From: Vibrio sp. S9_S30
Lineage (GTDB): Bacteria; Pseudomonadota; Gammaproteobacteria; Enterobacterales; Vibrionaceae
Reading direction: 5' to 3'
DNA length: 64,000 nt
Assembly (NCBI RefSeq): GCF_014694455.1
Contig: NZ_JAAUWT010000005.1
Span: forward strand, 186,001 to 250,000
Below, in pieces: positions 18,630 through 27,479 of this stretch. Each line of letters starts with the position of its first letter. Positions within the stretch are counted from its first letter, which is position 1. The notes beneath the pieces were generated by a model, which searched no databases, was not told the DNA's origin, and worked only from the letters and a program-made list of their open reading frames with translations. A program made the position numbers and the translations under genes.

Positions 18630-19472
18630 CTACTCTACTCTTTCACGCAGGAAACGGGCGAATCGCGGTTTTCCAGATTCAGTACGTCCGTTGAAGCGGT
18701 AAGTGATAGTCGCACCAATGGGCAGTGGTTGTTTTCTCATTGAATCTTTTAGCCCGCTTCCAATATAGAACTCTTTACCATTGGCACAACGCACCAGATA
18801 CGAGCCCAGCATTCCGTGGTACTTTCCTTCTCCCGGCTTGTACCCAATGATTGTTGCTTCGGCGTCTTCATATTTTTTGAGCTTGAGTAAATCGTTTGAA
18901 CGCCCTGCTCGGTAGCTTTGATTTACTCTTCTAAGCATCAAACCTTCGCCATAATTGTCATCGACTCTGTCGAGCATTTTCATCAGCTGAGAATGATTAG
19001 ATGCGGAAATGTGCTCTACATATCGAATATGGTGTCGATCGACGGTTTTTACCCAATTTTTTATATCGTAATAACGTTTCGCATAGTCACCCGCTGAGTG
19101 AGGCAAATCGAAAATCATAAATTGGATGTTTTTCCAGGCGATATCAGATGGGGTTTTGTCCATAACCGTTTGCTGAACAACATGAAACTTCCCTCTTCCA
19201 GCCCATAACTCGCCCTCCATTTTCAAAGAAGGGAGCCCTTCGGTGAACCAAGCAGGCGCGTGAATCTTGGTCCCTTTACGTGTGTAAAGCGATGTACCGT
19301 CCCAGACAGCGCGAATGCCATCAAGTTTTTCTGATACCCAATATTCATCTAGGTCAATTTCAGACGAATACTCGTTGGCAAGTAACAACGCGGGTTCTGC
19401 TGGCCTTTGTGCGATTGCCGATGCACCAGATAGTGCAGCAAAAATAACACACGCTAAAATCCTTTTTCTCAT
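18630..19472 (-). CDS. ligE: Periplasmic ATP-dependent DNA ligase (LigE type)
   Basis: A minimal ATP-dependent DNA ligase of 280 residues. A signal peptide (MRKRILACVIFAALSGASAIAQ) sends it to the periplasm. The adenylated Lys is in motif I SEKLDGIRAVWDG (about Lys49). Motif III MIFDLPHS, motif IV EGLMLRR and motif V DLLKLKKY are present, and the OB-fold ends with ITYRFNGRTESGKPRFARF. Such ligases in Vibrio, Neisseria and Haemophilus are thought to act on extracellular DNA or during transformation. Confidence 0.92.
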   Translation of the reverse strand: MRKRILACVIFAALSGASAIAQRPAEPALLLANEYSSEIDLDEYWVSEKLDGIRAVWDGTSLYTRKGTKIHAPAWFTEGLPSLKMEGELWAGRGKFHVVQQTVMDKTPSDIAWKNIQFMIFDLPHSAGDYAKRYYDIKNWVKTVDRHHIRYVEHISASNHSQLMKMLDRVDDNYGEGLMLRRVNQSYRAGRSNDLLKLKKYEDAEATIIGYKPGEGKYHGMLGSYLVRCANGKEFYIGSGLKDSMRKQPLPIGATITYRFNGRTESGKPRFARFLRERVE

Positions 19473-20153
19473 ATCTACCCCTTATATAACCCACGTGAAC
19501 TCAGTCACTTGAAAAAATTGGGTTACTCAGGGTAGTTGTATCAAATTGCTCGCTATTTTCGCGACGTAATCATCCGGTATATGCGAGCTAATCACTTCAA
19601 TAAGTGACCATGGATGTAAACGGTTGCAAAAAGTTCGGAGAACAATCACTTTTTCTTTTCGATTTGACCGTTATCTTCTGTGCATAATGATGCTATTGAA
19701 ACGGTCTTCACTCCGCATTACCGATAGATAACAATCCATTTTGTGACTTCCATTCCTGTGAATGTTTTCACTATTTTCTCGGACAGTTAACCATCGGCTT
19801 TCTTGTGATGCCTATAATAGCCTTCATATTTATTAGACAGAGTAACCTATTCCCCTGCCCGCGAGACTACCAGTTTAAGCCCCTGTCAGACTAGCGATAA
19901 CGGCAAATAATAGAATTCCGTTTTGTGTATTAACTTACACTCCCCCAATGACGTTAAAAACAAGCTGAAAAAAGGCTTTGCACTGCACAAAGCCTTTTAC
20001 GTTCTACATTTTTAAACGGTACATTTTTCACCAATGAATTTTACTCTTTACCCTGCTACCAAGTTTCCTGCATGGACCGCTAAAAATCATTCCTTGGTTT
20101 TAGTTACATTAGCTGCGACAATCCACGCGTAATCAATACACCAACGGATACTT
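19473..20153. other. 680-bp gap without a recognised gene
   Basis: I see no convincing reading frame in any direction. The only clear structure is the hairpin at 19970-19998. The upstream ends of two divergent genes (ligE on minus, the RRM gene on plus) lie here, so promoters must be present, but none stands out. A small RNA ending at the hairpin is possible. Confidence 0.4.
19970..19998. terminator. Hairpin terminator with no gene in front of it
   Basis: The stem AAAAGGCTTTG / CAAAGCCTTTT with a 7-base loop has an A-run before it and T4 after it. On the minus strand the run is T6, which is stronger. No annotated gene ends here in either direction. Confidence 0.6.
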
Positions 20154-20393
20154 ATGAAACTTTTAGTTCGCAACCTCGCTCGCTCCACTTCTGAACAAGA
20201 CATTCGAGTTCTATTTTCTACTCATGGCGCTGTCGCGGAATGTAATCTCGTATTAGATCAAGAAACGGGAAACTCAAAGGGTTTTGCGTTTGTTGAGATG
20301 CCGAACGATGACGAAGCAAAAACAGCAATCAATGCGCTAAATATGACGAATGTTGATAAAAGTAAGATCCGCGTTAAGCGAGCGGAAAGCTAG
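20154..20393 (+). CDS. Small RNA-binding protein with one RRM domain
   Basis: A 79-residue protein made of a single RNA recognition motif: RNP-2 is KLLVRNL and RNP-1 is KGFAFVEM. It binds single-stranded RNA; bacterial members of this kind are often cold-responsive, which is known for the family and not shown here. It has an A/T-rich leader and its own terminator. Confidence 0.9.
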   Translation: MKLLVRNLARSTSEQDIRVLFSTHGAVAECNLVLDQETGNSKGFAFVEMPNDDEAKTAINALNMTNVDKSKIRVKRAES

Positions 20394-20402
20394 AATATCC
20401 GG

Positions 20403-20435
20403 TCAAAAGCCAACCGCATTCTCGTTGGCTTTTGA
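20403..20435 (+). terminator. Terminator of the RRM gene
   Basis: The stem TCAAAAGCCAAC / GTTGGCTTTTGA with a 9-base loop begins 10 bp after the stop codon. Confidence 0.85.
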
Positions 20436-20590
20436 TTGTGTTGAATTACAAAGCAGAGTTTTGAACTTCGCCAGCTTATGTCCAACACCGTACTCGCACT
20501 CTGACCAACTACGATAAGACTATTCTACTGTGTTAGTCGTAAGCCAAAACGGGTTAAGTAAGTGAAAGAAATGGGCGAGTCACAGATACA

Positions 20591-20619
20591 AAAAAACCTG
20601 CTCTAAAAGCAGGTTTTTT
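20591..20619 (-). terminator. Terminator of the tRNA-Val operon
   Basis: The stem AAAAAACCTGCT / AGCAGGTTTTTT with a 5-base loop lies 9 bp beyond the CCA end of the last tRNA. Confidence 0.9.
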
Positions 20620-20627
20620 GTGAAATT

Positions 20628-20704
20628 TGGTGGGTCCGGGCGAACTCGAATCGCCGACCCCCGCCATGTCAAGGCGGTACTCTAACCAACTGAGCTACGG
20701 ACCC
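20628..20704 (-). tRNA. tRNA-Val (anticodon GAC)
   Basis: A 77-nt gene including encoded CCA. The acceptor stem GGGTCCG pairs with CGGACCC, the D-arm is AGCTCAGTTGGTTAGAG, the anticodon stem CCGCC/GGCGG encloses the loop TTGACAT (GAC), and the T-arm contains TTCGAGT. Second of two copies, 55 bp after the first. Confidence 0.96.
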
Positions 20705-20759
20705 AAATAACAACGTTCGTCATGCAATGTTTATAAAACAACGCATATTCAATAAGGAA

Positions 20760-20836
20760 TGGTGCGTCCGAGTGAACTCGAATCACCGACCCCCGCCATG
20801 TCAAGGCGGTACTCTAACCAACTGAGCTACGGACGC
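20760..20836 (-). tRNA. tRNA-Val (anticodon GAC)
   Basis: A 77-nt gene with encoded CCA and the same anticodon arm as its neighbour. It differs in the acceptor stem (GCGTCCG/CGGACGC) and T-stem. First gene of the tRNA operon, 20 bp after the -10 box. Confidence 0.96.
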
Positions 20837-20856
20837 ATTCCCTTGGAACGAGGAGG

Positions 20857-20885
20857 ATATTACCCATTGCGGCTCAGGGGTGCAA
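20857..20885 (-). promoter_or_regulatory. Sigma-70 promoter of the tRNA-Val operon
   Basis: On the minus strand, -35 TTGCAC, a 17-bp spacer and -10 TAATAT, placed 20 bp upstream of the first tRNA. Confidence 0.75.
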
Positions 20886-21166
20886 GCGGAAATTTTATGT
20901 TTTTGAACTGGTTGGCGTCTTTATCATCATGTTGGCTGTAAAACACCCAATAAGCAGAGTAATGGAAAACCAATTTGCCCATCACCAATCACTATAATGG
21001 GCGATCGTCTTTGCAGTAACTGCTTTTCCGATTCTTCCACTCAATCAGATATCAGGCGTTGGCCCAGCTCCGTTTCATGGACATGAACAAAGAAATACAG
21101 TGGCAAAAGAGAAAACTCTTAGTTTTTCGCTAAAGAGACCGGTTTCCTTGAACTCCCTTTTAGATG

Positions 21167-22330
21167 CTATTTGAGCGCGTTGGCGACAAACTTATAGATG
21201 GGATCGGTCAACGCAGGTTTAGCGATTGCTGGGCTAATGAGTTTTGGAGGGAGGAGGATACCCTCCTCGACTAACGCTTTGATTGTAGAGAAATACCGTA
21301 TTTCTGTTTTGCCCGCGAGCAGTAAATTAAACTCATCCCCAAGTTGATCATAGGCGTTAAGAATCTCTCTAAATCCACTTAGGTAGAGATAGTCCTTAGT
21401 ATAACCACCTCCTCGATATACACGGCTTGTTATAGTGAAAGCCGTCATATCATCCGTCTTGTATTGCTCTTTGAGTAATAAGAAAGTACGTCGAAAATCG
21501 CGGTCTGTAATCATCGATTCCACGGCCGCAACACGAAGTGCTAATGTTCTAAGACGTTTAAGACTAAAGTGACCGGATAAAAACTCACACAAAATTGCCA
21601 ACCCTTCTTGAGTTGTTGTGTTGACAGGGCATCCCAAACTCAGCAGTTTCAGCGGTTGCATACGAGCATTGATGGTGGTGAGTAAGTGGACTCCTAATTC
21701 ATGATGAGCGAGGGCATGCATTTCTTGGGTGGAGATACTAGCAGCGGCATTGATTTTCACTTTGCTACCAGAAACGAGAGCATTGGCTATCATGCTCGTG
21801 CTAATTTCAATTTCGCCTACATAGCCATGTTCGGTGCAAAATTGCTGCATGAAAGCGGCAATCTCATTACAGTCATGGTGAAGAGAGGTATCTTCTTCAA
21901 TGGGAAGATGTAACAAAAAATGGGCATTACGCACATCTTTACTGCTTGGTTCACCATAGTAACGCAGCGAGTTGTACAGAAAATCTGCGCCGCCTATTGA
22001 ACTGAGTTGATCGAGTTTATCTGCATAGGATTGAATCACTTCTGCATAGAGTAAGCGAAGTTTCTCGTTGTCGATTTTCTCGATAGGAAGAGAGTAGAGG
22101 TCTCGTTTAGCTTGATGAACATCAAACGTTTGCTCTTTGTACGTAAAGCTTGGCTCGACGGAAAAACGATTGTCGAAAAAACGTTGCCGCTCTTCAGCGT
22201 AATTCAGTGGGGTGACGCTGCTTAAAATATCTATATTTTCAACAAGTGAAGAGAGATGTTCATCTATCTTTCCAGCAACAGCCAATATCTGCTTATTTTC
22301 TTTATTAACCATCATAGTGTACACCGCCAT
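21167..22330 (-). CDS. DUF1704 zinc peptidase-like protein (QEGLA motif family)
   Basis: A 387-residue soluble protein of the family annotated as flavohemoglobin expression-modulating QEGLA motif protein. Its eukaryotic relatives (MATCAP) are zinc carboxypeptidases that remove C-terminal Tyr from tubulin. The expected zinc site is intact: HELGVH (HExxxH) in ALAHHELGVHLLTT, and the third ligand Glu in TTQEGLAIL. So catalysis is likely; the bacterial substrate is unknown. No signal peptide or membrane segment. It starts 93 bp after the Rhs stop, on the same strand, in the place where an immunity gene would be expected. It could equally be an unrelated chromosomal gene. Confidence 0.85.
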   Translation of the reverse strand: MAVYTMMVNKENKQILAVAGKIDEHLSSLVENIDILSSVTPLNYAEERQRFFDNRFSVEPSFTYKEQTFDVHQAKRDLYSLPIEKIDNEKLRLLYAEVIQSYADKLDQLSSIGGADFLYNSLRYYGEPSSKDVRNAHFLLHLPIEEDTSLHHDCNEIAAFMQQFCTEHGYVGEIEISTSMIANALVSGSKVKINAAASISTQEMHALAHHELGVHLLTTINARMQPLKLLSLGCPVNTTTQEGLAILCEFLSGHFSLKRLRTLALRVAAVESMITDRDFRRTFLLLKEQYKTDDMTAFTITSRVYRGGGYTKDYLYLSGFREILNAYDQLGDEFNLLLAGKTEIRYFSTIKALVEEGILLPPKLISPAIAKPALTDPIYKFVANALK

Positions 22331-22423
22331 TTTTATTCAGTGTGTATCAACTAATATGTTTTTACCAATAAAAACTCATCCTTAGGCGATAAAAAAGAGA
22401 GCGATAAGAAAGAGCTATAAACC

Positions 22424-25400
22424 CTAATGCTGATCAGTTAGGCTGAACGCTTTCTCAGAAGCATTATCACTATCAAATTGAACGGTTATACTGACCTGAG
22501 TGGGATCTTTCTTACGCTTAAGAATCGCTTTTCTTAGCACTTTGTAATGCTCCTCAAAAGTCAGAAGCTGATTCCCATTCTTGGTGCAGTTTTCCAGCAA
22601 GCCAGTAGTGGGGTTTGGGTACTCAAGGTTTTTAACTCTCCGGTACCGTGGCAACCCTGTTGCACTCGCTCCATGTTTTTCCAATAAATGAACCTTATCT
22701 GTACCGTATAGCCACTCCAAAAGCACAATTCTATCTCTAAAATCAGACTCAGACATCTTAGAAACTACTGTCTTACTAGGGTTAGCCGTGCGACCAGAAT
22801 CTGTAGGGAGCACTGCCATTGCATAACGCCCAAAACCAGCAACGTCTTCACATGCTCGCATATCCACCAGATCATCTGGAATTGGGTGGAATGCAGGTAT
22901 AGAAGCGTTCCCCTTGTATACAATTCCAAAAGCCAGATCACTTACCATTGTTTTTGAGAACCCCAGTGAAGCGCAGCTATTCATCGAAGTAATGCTTCCA
23001 AAAACATGAGGCATCACTAAATTGGAAACCACTTGGGTTTCAATGACTCCGCTACTCGCTACGTTTGGGCTGACTATCGCATCTGGTTCTTCGCAACACA
23101 AACCTGATGGAGCTATCCACATTACTGGGTTTGGGGCATATTGATAGTGGTTGATCCCACCCAGTAAACCAATTGGGTCAGGTTGGATAAAACGACCAGT
23201 GAGCGGATCGTAGTATCGGGATAGGTTGTAGTGCAGCCCAGATTCGGGGTCGAAATACTGTCCCTGAAAACGGATCGGGTTGGTGACTTGCTCTATCTCA
23301 ACATTCGCCTGCCCTTGCGGATTGTAGTTGGCTTGCCATACAACCTTGCCGTTATGATCCACCATCCGTATAGGGGTACCTAAGTGGTCGTTTTGATAGA
23401 AGTAGCATGCTTCCCCCATCACCAGCATTAATGGTGCGTGGCTATTAGGCTGGTAGAGATACCAACGATAACTGCTCTGAGTCACTTCTCCTATCAGTTT
23501 GCTGCCTTGCCATATAAATTGAGTAACGCCCGTTTCTGTCGTCTTCTTACTTCGGCGGCCTAAAGCATCGTATTCGTAGTGTGCAAGCTTGCCATTGTGG
23601 TTGACCGTCACCAATTGATTCAGTGCATTAAACTCACGCCTTTGCAAGTGGTCGTCACCTTCTACCTTTACTTGATTGCCTTGGTCGTCGTAGTGATAAC
23701 GCAAACCTTCAAATTCAAGAATACGGTCTTGCTCAACAACAATGTCATCACCTACAGGATTGCCAAAGCTATCAAATCGATACTTATAGACATCATGGGG
23801 TGTTTTAACACGGGCCAGCTGGGTCAGCTTGTCGTAATGAAAGTGTGTATGCCCTAGCTCGTTATCGGCGTAACTGGCAAGATTATGCGCGACGTCATAG
23901 CGGTATTGTCGGCTACGAGTGCGCCATTCTTGAGATTTTAACCGACCGAGACCATCGTACGTTCTGACCTCATTTAAGTTGTTACCATAATTCAAAGAAG
24001 CCAACCGCCCCATTGGGTCATATTGGATTTCGATGTTTGATGGGAGCGGTTCACCTCGGCTTTGGGTCGCTCGGGCAATCGTGACTAAGCGACCAAACTC
24101 ATCGTAGCCGAAGTACAGACACTCTCCACAGGGTAATTCTAGTGCTTTACAAAGCCCGTGGTCGTTGTATTGATACCCTATATAAGCGGTCGATTGCCAT
24201 TCAGTACTTGGAAGACCTTGCTCGGTGTATTCAAAGGCGAGGCTCGTCGATTCATTTGAAGCGCTTAGGAGTTTACCTCCAAGGCTATGCTGAAAATGAC
24301 ACTCATTAAAGGTGTGCCTTGTTTTGGCTTTGATCGACGAAATGTCGCCGTGGGCATTGTAGGTGATTTTTACGGCTCGATTCCCCGACTGCAATTCGCG
24401 GATACGACCGGAAATATCGTACTGGTAGTGCTGCTTGGTTCCATCAAACCCTTGCGTCTGGGTTAACAGCCCATCTGGCGAAAACGTGAGATGGTAGCCT
24501 AAGTCATCGCTTCGAAGAATAGATTTGAGATTACGCTCTCCATCGTACTGGAAAGACAGGGCACTGCCGTCATTACGGTTTAGCTCTTCTGGTTGAGAAA
24601 GTTCACCCCATACAAACCCTGTTAATCCGCTTGGCGTTCGTATGGACGTAATGCGACCTGCATCATCGTAAGAATACGAATGTTCACGGCATACGCTTTT
24701 ATCAAAACCATGAAATATACGCTGGCGAATCAACTGACCTGTGTCGCTTTGTTCGAAGGTGACGAGCATACCGTCAGGATAAGCCATACCGTTGATTCGA
24801 TTGTTTGGGTTGTAGCTGTATCGAATTAATGAGCCGTTCGTTTGTAAACCCTGAAGTTGATTCTGTTCATTCCACCACCATCGCTCACTGTTGCCATTCG
24901 ACTGGGTTCGCTCTATCAAGCGACCTTTTTTATCATAGTGATAGTGGCTAAAAACCTGGTTTTCATTAACACTAGAAACGAGCTGACCAAGGCTATTGTA
25001 TTTACGACGGCTGGTTTGACCATCTGGCGTAATGATGGCTTCAGGTCTTCCCATTTCATTGTACCGATACTGGGTAACGGCACCACTACTATGGCGCTTA
25101 ACTGTCAACTGCCCAAATTCGTTGTAAAAATGTTCAGTAAAAGTACCATCAGGTTGAATTTCTTTCGCGAGCCGCCTTAACTCGTCGTATTGCCATTCTT
25201 GAATACGACCCTCTGGGCTGGTTTTCTTTAACAGCTTACCGCTATTATCATGGTTGAAAAGCCAGCGGTTACCCAAAGTATCGGTATAGCTAGATTCTCC
25301 ATTGCCAAAGACAAAGTGGTAGTCATAAGCACCATTGTCTCCATAATTTCGTGTGCACTTCGCTTTTTTCCCATCACCTTGCCACTCAAAGTAATGAGTG

Positions 25401-26512
25401 AATCCGCTCGGACGTGTTCTGGTCAAAAGCAATGCGTCATCTCGATACGTGTACGTTTCACACAGCCCAGATTGGTTGGTAGCAGAGGTAAGTAGCCTGT
25501 CTTCCACCTTGTATTCCACAACAAAACTTTCCGTATTCGGGCACTTTAATCCGATGAGCTGCCCTTCTCTATCGTATTGGCAATACAAGGCGAGGACACT
25601 GTTTGAATGCAATTCAATCAGTCTCCCATGAGAAGAATATTTTAAATCGATTTGCTTGAGCGCAATGTCCCGTATTTGAATCAGTTTCCATGCGTCATTA
25701 AATGGAAAGAACTTGTATTGAGTTCCATCTGATAAAGTGACGATTCGGTATCCATTTGCATGGTGTAAACAAGAAGCCCCTGCATATATCTGGTGGCTGA
25801 TCGCCCCTTTACCTACAGGCAAGAACTCAATGGCGTAACCAAAATCATCCACAAAACGCCAACTTTCTACCTTTTTTTCTTCATTCTCAATTTCAAAAAA
25901 ATTAAAGCAATAGTTATGGCGCCAGCCAAACCCCAACCCTTGATCATGCTCGCAGAGTGATGAGCGGTAATGACGTACCCATTTCAAACCATCTAAGTGA
26001 ACAAAATCATCAAGAGATAAGAGCTCTTCACCTGTCACCATGGAAATAGAGCCTCCACCGGTTTCGTGTTCTTTGGCACTCACTGGTGTATGGGGCTCGG
26101 ATGACGCACTTGCATTGTCTTGTGCTTCTTCAGATTGACCATCTGATAGGGCTTTTTCTTCTGTCTCTTCATACACCACTTTCCTAAACGCGGTAGCTGT
26201 ACTAGAAATGGAAGGGGTGGACACTTCGACATAACAAAATAACATTCCGTGCGCCAAAAAATACGCTAATGCTTGAATTTGGTCATGTTGGCGCTCAAAT
26301 ACCTTAAGTGGTACTGACGTACTAGGCGACAAGAATTGGCAAAGCAAAGCCAGAGATTGGGAATCTGATTTTGTAAATAAGAAATGTGCAAAGTTTTTCG
26401 CTTCACGTTCGTCTTGAAAGGACTTTAATTTCCCTTTCCCTTGCTTAGTTCTAGAGAAGGTGTAAAGCTCTGACCCGCACCGAATCACTTTACTGAAGTT
26501 ATCCTTAATCAT
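22424..26512 (-). CDS. Rhs repeat protein with variable C-terminal domain, probable T6SS effector
   Basis: A 1362-residue Rhs protein. Residues 1-165 form a non-repeat N-terminal region with no PAAR motif and no membrane helices, including an acidic Ser/Glu-rich linker at about 120-155. From about 170 to 1138 there are many YD/Rhs repeats (GFGWRHNY start, repeated YDxxGR units) that should form the closed shell. The core ends with the conserved GQYFDPESGLHYNLSRYYDP, DPIGL and NHYQYAPNPVMW; the usual DPLGL cleavage element reads APSGL. The last 224 residues are unlike any toxin domain I know. It lies 13 bp after the putative adaptor, at the end of hcp-vgrG-adaptor-rhs. No cognate immunity gene is visible. 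Confidence 0.92.
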   Translation of the reverse strand: MIKDNFSKVIRCGSELYTFSRTKQGKGKLKSFQDEREAKNFAHFLFTKSDSQSLALLCQFLSPSTSVPLKVFERQHDQIQALAYFLAHGMLFCYVEVSTPSISSTATAFRKVVYEETEEKALSDGQSEEAQDNASASSEPHTPVSAKEHETGGGSISMVTGEELLSLDDFVHLDGLKWVRHYRSSLCEHDQGLGFGWRHNYCFNFFEIENEEKKVESWRFVDDFGYAIEFLPVGKGAISHQIYAGASCLHHANGYRIVTLSDGTQYKFFPFNDAWKLIQIRDIALKQIDLKYSSHGRLIELHSNSVLALYCQYDREGQLIGLKCPNTESFVVEYKVEDRLLTSATNQSGLCETYTYRDDALLLTRTRPSGFTHYFEWQGDGKKAKCTRNYGDNGAYDYHFVFGNGESSYTDTLGNRWLFNHDNSGKLLKKTSPEGRIQEWQYDELRRLAKEIQPDGTFTEHFYNEFGQLTVKRHSSGAVTQYRYNEMGRPEAIITPDGQTSRRKYNSLGQLVSSVNENQVFSHYHYDKKGRLIERTQSNGNSERWWWNEQNQLQGLQTNGSLIRYSYNPNNRINGMAYPDGMLVTFEQSDTGQLIRQRIFHGFDKSVCREHSYSYDDAGRITSIRTPSGLTGFVWGELSQPEELNRNDGSALSFQYDGERNLKSILRSDDLGYHLTFSPDGLLTQTQGFDGTKQHYQYDISGRIRELQSGNRAVKITYNAHGDISSIKAKTRHTFNECHFQHSLGGKLLSASNESTSLAFEYTEQGLPSTEWQSTAYIGYQYNDHGLCKALELPCGECLYFGYDEFGRLVTIARATQSRGEPLPSNIEIQYDPMGRLASLNYGNNLNEVRTYDGLGRLKSQEWRTRSRQYRYDVAHNLASYADNELGHTHFHYDKLTQLARVKTPHDVYKYRFDSFGNPVGDDIVVEQDRILEFEGLRYHYDDQGNQVKVEGDDHLQRREFNALNQLVTVNHNGKLAHYEYDALGRRSKKTTETGVTQFIWQGSKLIGEVTQSSYRWYLYQPNSHAPLMLVMGEACYFYQNDHLGTPIRMVDHNGKVVWQANYNPQGQANVEIEQVTNPIRFQGQYFDPESGLHYNLSRYYDPLTGRFIQPDPIGLLGGINHYQYAPNPVMWIAPSGLCCEEPDAIVSPNVASSGVIETQVVSNLVMPHVFGSITSMNSCASLGFSKTMVSDLAFGIVYKGNASIPAFHPIPDDLVDMRACEDVAGFGRYAMAVLPTDSGRTANPSKTVVSKMSESDFRDRIVLLEWLYGTDKVHLLEKHGASATGLPRYRRVKNLEYPNPTTGLLENCTKNGNQLLTFEEHYKVLRKAILKRKKDPTQVSITVQFDSDNASEKAFSLTDQH

Positions 26513-26525
26513 TCAATCTAGCTCG

Positions 26526-27437
26526 TTATACACGCCATGTAAGTGCCGCCGCCGCCCTAAACTTGTTGTTCGACACGTCAAGTTGAAAACAGTGAAACCC
26601 CTCCACCGGATTTGTTCTTTGCTCATGTTCTAGTTGGAGGAGTTTCCATAGACCGCTGTTCGCCCCTAAATCACCGACTTCTGTTTCAGTGAATAAATAG
26701 CCGCTCTCTTCGTTCACAACGTTATGAATATGATGAAGTTCATTGCTCCATTCTTCGACAACATTATCTGGCACACCAAACGGGAGGCAGATATTGGTAA
26801 ATGAAGAACGCGCTGACTTCGCGCCAGCTCTCATGAGAAAACGAATGCTGTCGCCAGGCTGTTTATCCATCGTTGATGCATCAATTTGTCCCCACTCAAA
26901 AACTAAGCCGTCCGTTGAACCAACGGCTTTAACGAGGAAAAAACTGTCGTTGATCGAGATAGCTGACTCTGTTACTTCGTCTTGAACACAAAACGCCGGA
27001 GATGAATCGATACCCAGCAACCAAACACCTGAATCAGAGTACTGTTGGATTAACGTATTGAGCTTTGTCAGTGACATCAAAAATGACGCTCTTCCATACG
27101 TATAAATGAGCTTAGGCGCTGAACTTCTTAATGGGTAAAAGTACTTTTTCAGTTCCTGATACAAGGGGGTGAAATCATCTGACGTTTGTTTTTCTGGCAA
27201 AAACACAAGACACGGAGCAGGCTCAGATACTTTCTCCAAGTCTGAGCGACACGCTTTAACAATATCGCAAAGCCGAGTAACTACGCTTTCTGATTGACTT
27301 GAAATCATTCGATTCGCAGGACCTAAAACGTGCTGCGAATTCTCCATATTTACCTTGTAGTTTGATGTTTTCATCAAAATACTATTCAAGTTTTGGTGAC
27401 CAGCTTTTAGTGCTACTGGTCTAAACGTAAAAGGCAT
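26526..27437 (-). CDS. Putative T6SS cargo adaptor (thiolase-like fold suspected)
   Basis: A 303-residue protein between vgrG and rhs, with a good AGGA site before ATG 27437. It is not an EagR (DUF1795), DUF2169 or DUF4123 adaptor by any motif I can see. Segments such as WLLGIDSS and TETEVGDLGANSGLWKLL resemble degenerate beta-ketoacyl synthase/thiolase strands, and the usual catalytic Cys/His set is not evident, so a catalytically dead thiolase-like adaptor is my best guess. Position between the spike gene and the effector gene supports a loading role. Low certainty on fold, good certainty that it is a real gene. Confidence 0.6.
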   Translation of the reverse strand: MPFTFRPVALKAGHQNLNSILMKTSNYKVNMENSQHVLGPANRMISSQSESVVTRLCDIVKACRSDLEKVSEPAPCLVFLPEKQTSDDFTPLYQELKKYFYPLRSSAPKLIYTYGRASFLMSLTKLNTLIQQYSDSGVWLLGIDSSPAFCVQDEVTESAISINDSFFLVKAVGSTDGLVFEWGQIDASTMDKQPGDSIRFLMRAGAKSARSSFTNICLPFGVPDNVVEEWSNELHHIHNVVNEESGYLFTETEVGDLGANSGLWKLLQLEHEQRTNPVEGFHCFQLDVSNNKFRAAAALTWRV

Positions 27438-27479
27438 TCGTATCCTAACTTAAGTAAAGCTTTCTCTCTCAAGAAAAAC

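Noticed and set aside
20628..20836. tRNA-Val pair as an attachment site of an integrated element
   Set aside because: No integrase and no copy of the tRNA 3' end near the right border were found, so the claim is not supported.
20759..20941. Open frame of 60 codons over the tRNA-Val gene
   Set aside because: It is the translation of the tRNA and its promoter on the opposite strand.
23579..25631. Plus-strand open frames opposite the Rhs core
   Set aside because: They are shadows of the long repeat ORF and have no start sites or family features.
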